Positions 10,984 to 23,233 are shown, numbered from the stretch's first letter. The stretch is DNA of 64,000 nt from Nematostella vectensis (GCF_932526225.1 NC_064044.1:14819453-14883452); one strand, 5' to 3'. Translations and numbers: made by a program. The notes: generated by a model from the letters alone, not told the origin.

Positions 10984-11007
10984 GGGGGGGGGGGGGGGGG
11001 GGGGGGG
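10984..11007 (+). repeat. Poly-G run, 24 bp
   Basis: An uninterrupted run of 24 G. Confidence 0.95.
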
Positions 11008-12031
11008 AGAGAACAGACAGAAAGAGAGACAAGACAACAATTTCCAAAATTGAAAGGCGGAATGTGAAAGGCGATTGGCAACCAATTGGATTGTCAGGGA
11101 TAAACTAGTACTTGTCGCGCGGGAAATTATTGCAGGGTGTCTTGGATACGCTAATAACGCGGGAAATTAATGCAAGGTTTTATAACTTTATAATTTTAGA
11201 CAATTTACCGCCAACTTGTGCCGGGAGTGAATAATGCGTTTTTGTTTAGTTATGAGTCAACGGGAATTGGCCCCTCCCCAATTGTAGGGGTGCCCACATT
11301 GTTTTCAAGTGATAGGCAAGAATCGTAAATCAAGCGCGTATTTTCGTTTGGAATAGCGTCTTAGGAACACATAAAGGGATGCGGTACGATACCCCAAATC
11401 ATTATTCTTAAAATCTTCTTGTAATCATTTTGTATTCATCTTGTTCATGCACACCATGTTAAGTCTTCTTATATTCGTCTTGTACATACTGTGTAAGGCG
11501 TCCAGTTTGTAACAGCGAACAAGTAAAACCGGTACCTCCCCCAGCATAGTGGTCATAGTCGTCACATAGGGGTGACCGTTACAACTGGTTAGAGAAACCC
11601 CCATTATTTATTTTGCATGTATGTGCATTATTAGGGCACAAATAAACGACAAGTAATTGAATAATTATTTTAGGATATTGTTTTTCATAAAGGGCTTATT
11701 GATTGTACGGAGGCGCTAACGTTTGTAAGAAGCAAATGACTTTAACAAAATACTATTGTTTGCACTTGCTGTAATAGAAATGTTAATGAATATTTCCTTC
11801 ACTGTATTGATTGCGAGTTCTCGTATTATTGATATTTTGTTTGTGCTATTGTTATGTATCAACGCGCAAATGAGAATAGATTTTTTCATTCCTGGTTGTC
11901 GAATAGTGTAAATGAATGTAAAGAAAATGCAATTGTGTGCACTCAATTGTTATAAATTATATTTCCATATAGTTCAAATGATTTTACTTTTGCTTAAATG
12001 ACAGTACATCAGCGTAAATGTTAGTAATTTT

Positions 12032-12081
12032 GGCTAAAATGAATGCGTATTTCTCGGTAATGAAAAGCAAAAGGTGTAATA
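12032..12081 (+). repeat. 50-bp dispersed direct repeat, copy 1
   Basis: It matches 12801-12850 at about 43 of 50 positions without gaps; the shared end is AGCAAAAGGTGTAATA. Possibly a remnant of an older tandem or transposon sequence. Confidence 0.7.
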
Positions 12082-12409
12082 CACACGTAGGTAGCAGTAA
12101 GCACTGTTTTTTTCGTAGTGCCTCTGCTGGTCAACTTTGCTATCAATTAGATATGATGTAATAAGCGCGTTAAAGCTCGATAAAAGCGGACATCTTAAGA
12201 CCTCAAGTATAAGCAATGATAAGCCCAGAGACGAGGCCAGGGCGCGAGGATTACCTCTAGGAGAGTTCCGCACACAACAGTGTGCGCAATGGTACAGGCT
12301 AATGTAGACTTTATGAATGGTGAGATTATTGAAGAATAGTACCAAAGTACAATACAGTACTACATATTTTTGTTCTGAAGAAAGCTTTTAAGGGGCTACT
12401 ATATGGAAA

Positions 12410-12410
<1 letters not shown>

Positions 12411-12444
<34 letters not shown>
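12411..12444. repeat. (TA)n microsatellite
   Basis: About 17 TA dinucleotides in a row. Confidence 0.95.
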
Positions 12445-12449
<5 letters not shown>

Positions 12450-12800
12450 TGAAGTCTGTGTTGTTATTTCAATCGCACTCTATTAAGGAGTGCTGGAATG
12501 ATTGTCTGTTAATGCTAATGATTGTCAATCTTGATATAAGGTGTAATATTTATGTAAATAAATGGTGTATTTGGGCTATTGATTGTCGAATCACTTTGTT
12601 TAGATCTCTTTTAATCGTAATGACATTAATATGAATGCAGTTGAATGTTGTTTTTCCCTAATTGAATGTCCTCATTCGTAATGATTGACAAAAAGTACAA
12701 TTGAATTACCACATTTATGCAAATTCCAAATTGAATATACATTTCGCGCAAATGTCGCTTTGCTCAAATGGATGTATTTTCGTTTTATTAATTGACTATT

Positions 12801-12850
12801 GGCGCAAATGAAGGCGTATTTTCCCGTAATGAACAGCAAAAGGTGTAATA
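12801..12850 (+). repeat. 50-bp dispersed direct repeat, copy 2
   Basis: Partner of 12032-12081, 769 bp downstream in the same orientation. Confidence 0.7.
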
Positions 12851-12981
12851 AAGGATCCAGAAGTCGTACATGCGTGTTTGTTATGTTGGAGCGAGTCACT
12901 GGCGGTAACAATTTGTTTTTCCCGTTCTCAATTAATCATTTCATTCCCAATAATGTCAGATATTAACGGTTAATTTTTATT

Positions 12982-13222
12982 ACATGGGCCCGTAACCAGG
13001 GTGCCAGTAAGCCCGTAAGGGGTGGGGGTGCGAAACCCGAAAAAAAGGACCTAAATTTTCCTGGGGGGAGGAGGATTTGGCTACATACCAGAGTGATCTA
13101 TCTTATGCTTTATGGTTTTGTTTTCAAATAGCACGTCTATCGAGAACCAAAACTGGACCTTAGGCCGTTTTAGGGGTTGCGTTCACACACCCTGCACCCC
13201 CACCCCCTGGGTACGGGCCTGC
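12982..13222. mobile_element. Small MITE-like element, 241 bp
   Basis: The inner ends form an inverted repeat: GGCCCGTAACCAGGG at 12987-13001 and CCCTGGGTACGGGCC at 13205-13219 (14 of 15 paired), continuing with GGGGTGGGGGTGC on the left and its complement on the right. A 7-bp direct repeat TTTTATT flanks the element at 12975-12981 and 13223-13229, consistent with a target-site duplication. No coding capacity. The superfamily cannot be fixed. Confidence 0.6.
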
Positions 13223-13229
13223 TTTTATT

Positions 13230-14731
13230 TCAGTCATTCGGCTGAATAAAGAACTTCATTTTAAAGACATCCTCCTTGATAGTAGTTATAGCGTTCGATA
13301 AAATATTATTCTATATTAAAATAATTACTGAGACTGTGATTGATATATCAATATGCTAGGATGATTAAATAAAAAGGCCAAGATTAACAATAATTAAATC
13401 ATTAACTGGCTAACTTAAAAAGGGGTATGGGATTGTTATTGCAGAACTCTTAAACCGTTAAAAGAGCGACAACAACGCATTGGCGACCGGAGCGTTCACA
13501 TTAATTTGTTCTTGTAAATAAAAACGGCTTTTTGTTGAGCTCTCGTTCACGAAAATTAACAAAATAAATTACCCAATTCTAGGCCCACTTTATCCTCTAC
13601 ATTTTAGCATTTTGTCTATTTTGTCGTTTCGGTATCTGTGTGGGTTGTGGCATTTATTTTGGAAGAATTGAATCAGACCGTTTTGTTTCTTGCAGTGTGG
13701 ATTTGTTAACGACACGCGAGCGAAAGCCCATTGACGATTATTGGTTTGTTAACTATTGTCATTTTTATACATTAATTTTGAGCATAAAGGAAGGGATATG
13801 ATATGTTATTCAGTAAATATGTTTTTATTGTTTCTCAAATGAAAAAAGAACTCCACGGCAGAATTTTTGAGTGATACGAAACTATAACCGCTGCTACGGA
13901 ACTACTACCACTACGTACAAACAGAAAAAAAAACATATATAGATTTAAGTACCGCCTTAAAGCGGAGCCAGCATTTTTTTCACCATAAACTTGTGTAGAC
14001 ACCCCCTGAAGACCAAAATTAAGGGGGGCATAGACACAAAGATAAAAAAGGCACACTATGTGAAACATATAAAAAGTGCATGCTCTATGAATACTGCCCA
14101 ATCCTCCGGAAAGTATCTAGAAAAAAGATGTTTGTCAATAAATACTAACAAGCGTTAGTAAGTATTTTTTTTACAATACTCGGTATATCATCAACTAACT
14201 ATAGGGGAAAAGAGAGTTTAAGGTCTTATGTATCAATGTACATAGACAACTGATACGGAAAATAAGCAAAATATATTTATGCTTCTAGTGGGAGGTAACG
14301 TTTATTTAAAAAATGAGAACCAATTGAAGTTACTCACAGCAAAATGGGTGCTTTTTATTTCTTCAAAATTTAAAACATTCAATAAACGCATATCACCAAA
14401 TATTTCGAAATATTATCTTCTGGACCATAAATGAGACCTATTTTTGTTATAATTATAATCATTTTGCTATAATTGTTATAATATCAAAAACCAAAAGCCT
14501 ATTTATGAACCTTAATGTCACTTAGCCCGCATTATAAAAGAACCTGTCAGGTTAACTAAAAATTGCTGTATGCAGGTATCTACTATTTCTCTGGTTCATA
14601 TTGTTTTAACATGTTTTTATATTTTTTGTTACTTTAGTTGTGTTTATTTTTGGTGAGCTACATTAATACCAATGCCTTGTGTAAATCCCTCCCTGTGTCA
14701 TGCCTTTGAGTCTGCAGCTTGTTTTGGTGAG
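13230..14731. other. Non-coding AT-rich interval
   Basis: No coding stretch, RNA gene or clear repeat seen. The frame at 13835-14101 on minus lacks any recognisable feature. Confidence 0.4.
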
Positions 14732-14868
14732 TGTTGAGTATGTAGGAAGGTGTGAATGAACCTTTATTTAACATATAATCAACGAGCCTGTTCATACAGC
14801 TGGAGAACACTCTGGCCGGCTAAGTAACCGCGCTCCCGCACAGGGTACCCAACGTGTGGTACACAACA
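14732..14868 (-). repeat. Ty3/gypsy 3' LTR
   Basis: On minus this 137-bp segment begins TGTTG and ends CAACA, a 5-bp inverted terminal repeat typical of LTRs. It contains an AATAAA polyadenylation signal. A purine-rich tract (14880-14892 on plus, AGAAGAGGGGGG on minus) lies about 11 bp before it, where a polypurine tract is expected. Confidence 0.65.
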
Positions 14869-14942
14869 TATATAATATTCCCCCCTCTTCTAAGGAAGCT
14901 GTAGGGTCGGGGGTAGCCTAACTAACGAAGTAACGTGTCCGA

Positions 14943-16137
14943 TTATAAGTTCAGCCTGTCTGGCGCTATGCCCTTGTTCGCGCGTGACGACCTCCTAGGC
15001 ATGTCCGGCTCTCCCGCATCCTCGGGAACTTCCTCACTGATCGTCGGTGGATTTTGCTGTCTTGTTGTTTGAGGGCGACTTAATGTTTCTGTAGCGTCGC
15101 CATCTCCCTCTGTGCAGCTGAGTGGCTCAGCTGCTGGCGTGGTCATCGGAAGTAGCTGGTGATCTCTGTGAGACATGCTATCTTGATAAGGAGGTGCAGT
15201 TCTTTCGCAGAGCCGGTCTGCATGACTTCGAACGTGTTGTTGGGGGAACTTGTCTGGCTGTACTTCGTACATCACATTACCGATCTTTGTTGCTACGCAC
15301 CCTGGTGACCATTTCTCACCAGAGGCGCTGAAGTCTTGATACCATACCTTGTGGCCAATGTTGAAGCATCGTGACGGTTGTGACAGTGCAGGTGCCGTCT
15401 TGGGAGATGCTGGTCTGTATGGCAACAACAAATATAAACGTGTGCGCAGGTTTCTTCCCAACATCAGTTTGGCCGGTGTTTGTTGGGTAGTTGCATAAGA
15501 GGTGTTGCGCTGTTTCAAGAGGAAGTCGGCAATGATCTGCGATGGAGGACCCTGCCCGGCTTCGTATGCCAGCTTGAAGGTTTGGACGAATCTTTCAGCC
15601 TGGCCGTTGCTCTTTGGGTGGTACGGTGCTGTAGTGGTGTGTTTAACGCCGTTCTGCTTCATGAACTTGGCAAAAGCTTCTGAAGTGAATTGTGGGCCAT
15701 TGTCACTGACTACGTGAATGGGTAGCCCGAAACGTGCAAAGAGTTCATGAAGAACCTTGATGGTTGCCGGAGCTGTAGTCGTGCGCATGGGAACTATTTC
15801 CAGCCATTTGGAGTAAGCGTCAACAACAACTAGAAAATGTATCCCATCCACGGGTCCGGCAAAGTCAATGTGTATCTTCTCCCACGGTGCTTGTGGGTAT
15901 GCCCATGGGTGGTACTGAGATGGGGATGCATTCCGTGTGGCGTTGCACGGTCCACAACTCTTTGCCAGGTCCTCAATGTCTTTATCTATTCCTGGCCACC
16001 ATATGTGGCCACGGGCAAGCTCCTTCATCTTGACAATTCCTAAATGACCCTCGTGCAGCTCGTCGAGAATGCGTGCTCTCAGTGCGCTCGGAATGACAAC
16101 GCGATGGCCTCGAATGACACATCCCTCGTGAAGCACG
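14943..16137 (-). CDS. Ty3/gypsy integrase remnant
   Basis: Reading from about 16.14 kb to the stop at 14943: an H2C2 zinc finger (HEGHLGIVKMKELARGHIWW then CGPC), the DDE core (HIDFAGP, VSDNGPQFTS, and the Glu of NGQAERFVQTFK), the GKNLR-like C-terminal segment and a Ser/Pro-rich tail. The open frame continues past 16.14 kb into sequence that is the antisense of a Polinton polymerase, so that extra part is not integrase. Treated as a fossil. Confidence 0.85.
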
Positions 16138-17700
16138 ACGTGCAATCTCTGAAAGCATTGCAGTGGTTGAAGTACATTGAACATCGCGAGGGAGAAAGAG
16201 TGTTTATTCAGCATGCCGGGAACCGTGGCGAAGTGCGCTTGGCAGGGCGGATCAAGGTGGATGGGTACGCCGAGTCTACCAATACGGTGTATCAGTACCA
16301 CGGGTGTTTCTACCACGGATACACCACGTGTTTCCAGCCTCACAACGTCAACCCTTTGACGAACACCACGATGCAAGAGCTTCGCGAGCATACGCGTGCG
16401 GTTGAGTTGCGTCTTAAAGCCCAGGGTTATAACTACGAAGAGGTGTGGGAGTGCCAGTTTGACGCGCAACTCAACACGCACCCCGAACTGCGAGCTCTCG
16501 TGGGGGATGTCGAACACGGAAAACCTCTTGAAGTCGTGATGCTTTTTTCGGTGGAAGGACCAACGCGATTCGACTGCATTGCGAAGCCGACGTGGAGCAG
16601 GGTGAAGAAATTCACTATTATGACTTTACGTCGTTGTACTTGTGGGTCAATGCCATGTGCTAGTAGCCCGTGGGAGACCCTGATGAGATCATTACCGAGA
16701 ATTTCGAAGAAGATCTTCACGCGTACCAGGGACTGATGAAGCTACGTGTTTTACCGCCTCGCGACCTATTTTCCCCGGTCCTACCTGTTCGCGTCAACGA
16801 CAAGTTGATGTTCCCTTTGTGTCACTGGTGTGCCCAAGAGGAGGAGCAAGGCTCGTGTACGCATTCGGACGAGGAGCGGGCGTTTACGGGAACGTGGGCC
16901 CACCCCGAGATTTACAAATCTCTAGAAAAAGGCTATCGCGTGATTCGTGTGTACGAGGTGTGGCATTGGGAGCGCTGGGCACGTCTGTTATAGAGTAAAT
17001 CAAAACGTTTTTGAAGTACAAACAAGAAGCGTCTGGTTGGCCCGGGTGGTGCACCACCGACGCCGACAAGATTCAGTACATCGATGATTATGAACGCCAC
17101 CAAGGCGTTCGCTTGGATCCTAGCAAGATCGCGAAGAACCCGGGCCTTCGCTCCGTGGCAAAGATGGATCTGAATTGTATGTGGGGAAAGTTTGGAGAGC
17201 AGCCCAACCCCCAACGTACCGAGTACGTGGACAACCCCAAAGCCTACTTTCTCTGCTTAACAACGACAGTATCGAAGTGAGTGGTGTGTTCATTGTGAAC
17301 GATGACCTTATTCAAGTTCACTACAAGCTGGGGGGAAAGTTTCAAGAATTGGAACCTCACACTAACGTGGTGATCACACGAACGTGGTGATTGGAGACTT
17401 TATCGATTGTTATTCGTCCACGTGACCCAAGAGTTACGGGTACACCACGCAACAGGGCCATTCTACGTGTAAACTGAAGGGACTTTATATCAACCTTCGT
17501 ACGGCAGCTACCGTGAACCTCACCAGCATGTTGGAACTCTTGCGTGTTAAGGTACAGCAGTGGAAGAGCGTCACGTTACTCTCCCTTAAAACATTCAGCG
17601 CAATGTGGATGACAGAACTTTACACACGGTGCCTGCGCACAAGACATTTCGTGTCGTGTACAACAAACGCTTGCGACGGGACATGGCTATTTTTTAATTA
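16138..17700 (+). pseudogene. Polinton DNA polymerase B remnant
   Basis: Segments match protein-primed family B polymerases of Polintons: an early stretch with VYQYHGCFYHG and WECQFDAQL, then regions near 16.67-17.0 kb and 17.01-17.28 kb (NCMWGKFGEQPNPQRTEYV), and a C-terminal region near 17.4-17.6 kb with LKGLYINLRT. The N-terminal exonuclease half is absent. Broken several times. Confidence 0.8.
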
Positions 17701-17756
17701 AAGAGAGAGATGTCCTTATATAGGTAAATAAATAAAACATTTTCTCTGGTAGTTGT

Positions 17757-18974
17757 TTGTTTTTGTATATAAATAAGGTGAGGGTGGTAGGGAAAGGAAT
17801 CACTTGTAGCATGGGTTGCTTTGGTGCGGATCCTCTTCAACCGCGTTTCGATTGTCGTACGGTGTGGGAGCGTATACGGTGTCTATTTGCGTGTTGTGGG
17901 GGTAGAATCGAAATTCATTCATCGCAACTCGATGGCATCCAAGCCCCACCCCCTCCCACACCCGCAACCCGTGCGCGAAAAAAGAAGAGTATGAAGGAGA
18001 AGAAGTCTATGACTACGACTCAGAAGACGATCGATCGTCTTCTTCACCAAATTTATTACGATCCGAATCATCCAGCAGCCTTGGGGGGAGTGGACAAATT
18101 AGTCCGAGCGGTACGTTCTAAAGGAGTACGTCGTGCCCAAGTGAATTCATGGCTTCGGGCCCAACCCACCTACACGCTCCATAAACCGTACCGTCGTCGC
18201 TACCAACGCCGACGTGTGATGGTGAATGGAATAAAGGAACAATGGCAAGCGGATCTGTGTGACATGCAGGCGCTACGATCGTACAGTGACGGGTACAATT
18301 ACTTACTCACCGTGATTGAAGATGGAACCGAGTTCAAGAATTTAAACTTACAGGCGTTTCTCAAATCCAAAGGGATCCAGGACTTTTCCACGCGAAGTGA
18401 ATTGAAAGCTTCTGTAGTAGAACGATTCAATCGCACTCTCAAGACCTGGATGTGGTGATGGTTTACCCACAAGGAGACACGTCCTTACGTGAACATCTTA
18501 CCACAATTGGTGAACAATTACAATCACTCGTACCATCGTAGCATCCGACGTGCTCCTGCGGATGTGGTCACGTACGACGATGCTCAGGAGGTGTGGGCGA
18601 TCTTGTACGGGAAGAAAAGACCGGGAGACCCAAAGAAGAAAAAAAGGGCTCCACCCAAATTTCACGTGGGGGATAGGGTGCGTATCAGTAAAGTCAAACA
18701 CGTCTTGGCCAAAGGATACATTCCCAATTGGACCGAAGAAGTGTTTACGGTGGGTCAGCGCCACAACAACACGAATCAAAAGAACTACGCGTCCCGACTT
18801 CGCGAATACGATGGAACGGGGTTAGAGGGACGGTTTTACGAACTCGAACTGCAGCACGTCAGTCTCGACGAGCGACGAGATCTGTTCCGCATCGAACGGG
18901 TGATCAGAACGCGGGGGAAGGGACGGAACGTTGTCCAAGTACAACAGTTGGGTGTCTGCTCAACAAGTGCATAA
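17757..18974 (+). pseudogene. Polinton integrase remnant
   Basis: Two open parts (17757-18458 and 18489-18974) match Polinton integrase: an N-terminal helical region with LLHQIYYDPNHPAALGG, VNSWLRAQPTYTLHKPYRRR, the core start QWQADLCDMQALRSYSDGYN, the core end VVERFNRTLKTWMW, and a C-terminal chromo-like/SH3-like region with KFHVGDRVRISK. Shorter than a full family member. Fossil. Confidence 0.8.
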
Positions 18975-19011
18975 AATCTTATGATCCACCTTAGCAGGGC
19001 CAAGTTGTTCC

Positions 19012-19377
19012 GTGACGTTTCTCAGCAATGCCATTCAAGACGCCTTACCCGGCAATACCATTAACAATTTTTCCATACGTACTCATAAGACACTGGATTT
19101 GCGTGAGGGGTTCTGGGAAGTGGCCTTGGTGGGGTTGATTTACCCTCACACGTGGACGAAGTCCCTTCCACGAGATCATGATATCTGCATCTACCATCAA
19201 GTACCCGAAGCAAGTTGGCTCCAGGCTAACAAAGATAACCCCAAAGCACGCGTTCCTGACGAAAAAAATGATAACAAATGGACCTATATTAAACTGGATG
19301 ACTTCAAAGTACCGAAATGGCACGAAGTTGCCTTCAATCTCAAGAAGGCTATCGATCAATTCAACAAGGTCGAGTAA
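19012..19377 (+). pseudogene. Polinton structural-type ORF, first copy
   Basis: Its opening part (NNFSIRTHKTLDLREGFWEV then LIYPHTW) fits a family found in many Polintons and related viruses in which an N-terminal strand-rich domain starts with a short phrase on display of peptides. Function is unproven, possibly virion-associated. The frame ends early compared with the family. A related second piece lies at 19946-20158. Confidence 0.5.
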
Positions 19378-19945
19378 CAGTGATACAGCAACTTGGTCGA
19401 GGGATAAAAGATGTGGACGTGACGATAGACACTACATCGAAAAAGACCACCATCAAGGTCGGGAAGGACGTTTAACTCTTCCTACGTCCACGAGTAGTAA
19501 AGGCTTTAGGATACAAGCAATAGGTTTTTGAGGAATGGACCATGCAGTTGCATCCTGATGATGGTATTCTTTTGGCCAAGCTGAAATACATAAAGTTCTG
19601 AAGAATTGGGTACCCTTGAGCTACGACGACCTGAGCCAATTTCCAGGCTCCGAGGATTTCAACCCACCACTAGTTCGTACCTTTGCCTCCAAGGAGAGCG
19701 TTATAACCATCGAAGAACTGCATCCCTCTCAAGACATGTACGTGTACTCGAACATGTCCGAGGGCAATCTCGTCATGGGAAGGAAACTATGGTGAGGCTG
19801 GGGAGGGAAATTTTATAAATCCTTATTATTTCCCGATACGCCCTCAGGTGATCAACATGACTCACATCTATATAACCGACGATATGGGAGGACCCATCTA
19901 ATTTCAGTCTGGTGCCGTCGTGGGAACATTACACTTTCGACGCGT

Positions 19946-20158
19946 TTGATTCGCCTGACGATGCCCGCCCAACGTATATATATTCTCACCTTATCTAGAT
20001 CAGACAGAGAAAAAGCAACTACCAGTTCTATTGGTGATTTCCTCGTACGTCCTCCACAAACGATAGATTTACGCTACGGGAATTGGGAAGTTGGACTTTC
20101 TTCGATAATCTACCAACCCAACTATGATATCTTTAAGCCTGACGAACACGATATCTGA
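19946..20158 (+). pseudogene. Polinton structural-type ORF, second copy
   Basis: The start (RIYILTLSRSDREK then IDLRYGNWEVGLSSI) shows the same pattern as the ORF at 19012, so the element had two paralogous genes in series. Only the N-terminal part is open. Fossil. Confidence 0.45.
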
Positions 20159-20460
20159 CTCATGTTCAGACATCTAGACCACCAAGTCGCACTTTCTATA
20201 ACGAGTTCTTCAGCACCTGTGGCCTACTTTCAATGACACCGGCTAACCATACCACTTTCGATGATGAACGACTGGCCTGAATTGTACAAAAACTTTCAAC
20301 TAACAATCAACATCTTTAACACATCCTGATACGATACAAGACAAGCATTGCAGCAAAAAGGTGCTATTTTCATCAGGAACAGAACAGTGCCATTTTCATC
20401 TGGAAGCATCAAGGTGACACTTCATTTTCGGCGTACATCATCATAATCGTCATCATCATC

Positions 20461-20850
20461 ATGAAGGGCAGAGGTTTTCCCTTTGGACAAATGTTAGGTA
20501 CACTTGGAAATGCTGCGGGTATGCTCTTTAGCAAAGACCCAGTAGCTCGAAAATGCTATTTAGATGAGAGGGTTGCCTCTGGCAATGCCATAGGCGCTGA
20601 GCTCACCTCCCTTTTAAACCAAAAGGGGAGTGGTCCCATGTATCTCGCTTCCCCTCCACCCTTTATTGGACGTTGGAACCAACGTGGTCTCAGAGATGGT
20701 GCATTCGAAGGCAGCCCCCTTGACACACCGCAACAAGGATCGGAAATGATCGAGATCCAGCGTTCATCGGGTACCCAGTTGTCTTACAAAGTGGGCGTGG
20801 CATCGGTGGTGCTGCATTCCAGGGGGACAACTTGTACCCTATTGGTGTAG
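20461..20850 (+). pseudogene. Polinton small ORF with Gly-rich N-terminus
   Basis: Begins MKGRGFPFGQMLGTLGNAAG, a Gly/hydrophobic stretch like the small capsid-associated ORFs that precede the capsid gene in Polintons. Exact role unknown. Starts after a CAT-repeat tract (about 20440-20462). Fossil. Confidence 0.4.
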
Positions 20851-20923
20851 GGGGAGTCCAGCGTATTAACCAGACCATGGGACCCCCCATTGACATTTCT
20901 GATGGCATCCCTATCACTCATTC

Positions 20924-21514
20924 ATGCATTCGATGATCAAGCAAGTCAAGGTCGAATTGAATAATAGACCCGTTACACTTCAATCGGGTTCGTATGCGTA
21001 CCGTGCCTACATTGAATCACTCTTTAACTACTCCAAGGAAGCTCAAGAATCGTACTTGATTGGGGCACTCTGGTACAAAGAGACAGCTGGTCATATGGAA
21101 GTCACCGATTTAACAGGTAGTACCGCTCTAAACCAGGGATTGACAAAACGCTCCACCTTAACGGCTGAAAGTGCAACCCTTGGACTGACCGGCCCCCTAT
21201 TCTGCGACGTATTCCATTCCGAGCGGTACCTACTGGACCAAATTCCCATCAAGATCAGAATTGAACTGCAAAAAACAGAATTTGCCCTCATATCCCTTGG
21301 TGGAAATGGAAAACTTAAAATTTCAAAGGGAGCAGTTCTTCGCATGTACCACGTGACTCCCACCGACTCTGTCAGGTTAAATCACGCCAATGAAATGCTC
21401 AAGCACAATTTGGCCACGTTCCCCTTTAACTACTGCTGTAGTCAAATCCGAGCAGATCGAAAGCGGAAAACGCTCCATACTATTCAGGAACCTATTCAAT
21501 GGACTCGTCCCTAA
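20924..21514 (+). pseudogene. Polinton major capsid protein, N-terminal and middle part
   Basis: Features of the double jelly-roll capsid of Polintons and adintoviruses: SYAYRAYIESLFNYSKEA, a GPLFCDVFHSERYLLDQIPI region, and an ISLGGNGKLKISKGAVLRMY region. The C-terminal part continues separately at 21588-21929. Treated as a fossil. Confidence 0.65.
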
Positions 21515-21587
21515 ACTGATGATTTTTGGAATCGTCGAGGATGCCGCGTACAATGGTTAATATACAAAAAACCCCTTCAATTTCCAG

Positions 21588-21929
21588 ATGCCCCATCTGA
21601 GCACAATCATGGTCAAAGTGGGTGGGAACGAAACGCCAATCACAAGTCTCAAAAATATGGATGGTGAAGACGTGGACTTGTACCACTTGCTGTTCGACAA
21701 CGTGTGTGGTCCGTATCGCGGAAGAAGATTAAACATCACACGTGAAGAATTCAAAAAGGGGTACGCCTTATTCCCCTTTGACTTCACAGTTACTGCAAAT
21801 GCATCATCCGGGTACTTCCAGCCTCAGTATAAAGGAATGGTGACGCTCGAATTAACCTTCAGTCAAGCCACAGAAAGGTGTACACAGTCGTGCTGTACGG
21901 AGAATTCAACAACAATTCTTTGGAAATAG
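21588..21929 (+). pseudogene. Polinton major capsid protein, C-terminal part
   Basis: Contains LYHLLFDNVCGPYRGR and EEFKKGYALFPFDFTV then YFQPQYKGMVTLEL, the family's C-terminal jelly-roll signature. Lies in a different frame from the preceding part. Fossil. Confidence 0.65.
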
Positions 21930-22117
21930 ACTCCGCGCGCAACGTGATGTACGACATTCAAGGCTGAAAAAAAGACGACGCTTCCGCATGCTTGGAATTA
22001 AAAGAAATATGGATGACGGCTGGGGAAGAATGATGAATCTTGGACTAGACGCAATGAGGACCGAATAATTGGAAGCCATGGCTCGCAGCGACCCCTACAT
22101 AGGACCCCTCAGAACGT

Positions 22118-22609
22118 TTGCCCACCTTCATCCCTGAAGATGGTAACGGTTGCGCAGCATACATTGCGAATGTGGATCCTAGCAACAAACCGGGAAGCCA
22201 TTGGTTAGCTGTCTACTTTACTTACGCCAATGTGAATGGTGAAAGTTTTCGTTTCCCACCACATGCGTATCGCCAGAACATGGTTGATTTTTCTGCCTTA
22301 CGTCCACGACTCGTGACGAATCCACAACGTTTCCAAGCTTTAAACTCCGCCGTGTGTGGACAGTACTGTTTGTTTTTCTTGTGGCACCGTACTCGTTACA
22401 AACCTTTGGAAGACATTACTTCCATGTTTAGCACTCACCCCGATTGGAACGATCAAGTAGTGTGCACGTTTGTACACGACACGTTCCACGTTAGAGCCTT
22501 GGCACAACGACGATTACATGATGGACAACGTCGTGTACCGTATTGCCCTTGGCGTCAGTGTGCTGTACCCCAGCACCATTTAGTACGCCCTCAACTACTA
22601 ATCGACTAA
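22118..22609 (+). pseudogene. Polinton adenain-like cysteine protease
   Basis: Carries the family signature AAYIANVDPSNKPGSHWLAV, with the His of the catalytic set in HW, and the nucleophile region SAVCGQYCLFFLWHRTR. In adenoviruses the homologue matures capsid proteins. Sits between capsid and ATPase genes, as usual. Fossil; the C-terminal tail looks out of register. Confidence 0.75.
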
Positions 22610-22681
22610 CATAATAATAAATAAAGTTTGTTTCGACTACCTGTGTATTCTTGTCATCATTTCTACTTTTAAGGAAAAGAA

Positions 22682-23233
22682 GTGAGATTGGACAGATCAT
22701 TTACACAAGAGGTGTGGACCAGGATGGACGATCGTCGATTTCGGTGCCCCTGTGCCGTCATGGTGGTGGGACCTAGTCAATCGGGAAAAACCACTTGGAC
22801 CCATGCCTTATTGCACCAAGCACCTCGGGCCTTTGACAAACAATTTCATAAAATCGTCTATTGTTACGGAGAATGGCAACCCTTATTTGACTCGATGCAA
22901 CGTCAACTGGGTGTCGAATTCCATCAGGGTTTACCCGACTTCATCACGGACCTATTTGAAAAACACGATACCCCGGGCTTACTCATCATGGGCGACCTGA
23001 TGGATCAAATCGAACGGGTCGTAGTATTCACCCAAGAATCTCACCACCATGATATCACCACCCTATTTTTGTCACAGAATTTATTTCCTGGAGGAAAATC
23101 ACGTACCGCTTCGATCAACGGTCATTACTGTGTTGTTCTAAGATCCGAGGAACCAATTTGGAGTACGCATGCTTCCACAACAAGCGTTTCCAGGACAGTT
23201 TACGTGATGGATGCGTACCGACAAGCTACGTAA
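22682..23233 (+). pseudogene. Polinton packaging ATPase (FtsK/HerA type)
   Basis: Walker A at MVVGPSQSGKTTWTHALL and Walker B at PGLLIMGDLMD, followed by HHHDITTLFLSQNLFPGGK, the sensor region of this ATPase family. The homologues pump DNA into capsids. The C-terminal part beyond 23.23 kb is degraded. Fossil. Confidence 0.8.

Larger units (their letters stand above)
10120..12981. other. Non-coding AT-rich interval
   Basis: No coding stretch or RNA gene is visible. It holds a 24-G run (10984-11007), two short direct repeats of CGGGAAATTA near 11120 and 11160, an AT dinucleotide run (12411-12444) and a diverged 50-bp duplicate pair (12032-12081 and 12801-12850). Between 11.7 and 12.86 kb the word CAAATG recurs often, usually preceded by GCG or GCT. 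Confidence 0.5.
14732..16137 (-). mobile_element. Ty3/gypsy retroelement, 3' fragment (integrase plus LTR)
   Basis: A minus-strand fossil consisting of the integrase end of pol and one LTR. Everything upstream of the integrase (gag, protease, reverse transcriptase, RNase H) and the other LTR are absent, because the fragment stops at about 16.14 kb where Polinton sequence begins. The integrase part is largely open, so the copy may be younger than the Polinton beside it, but the element as a whole is truncated. Confidence 0.85.

Noticed and set aside
16138-16517. N-terminal extension of the gypsy integrase frame
   Set aside because: It is antisense to Polinton polymerase sequence and not related to integrase.
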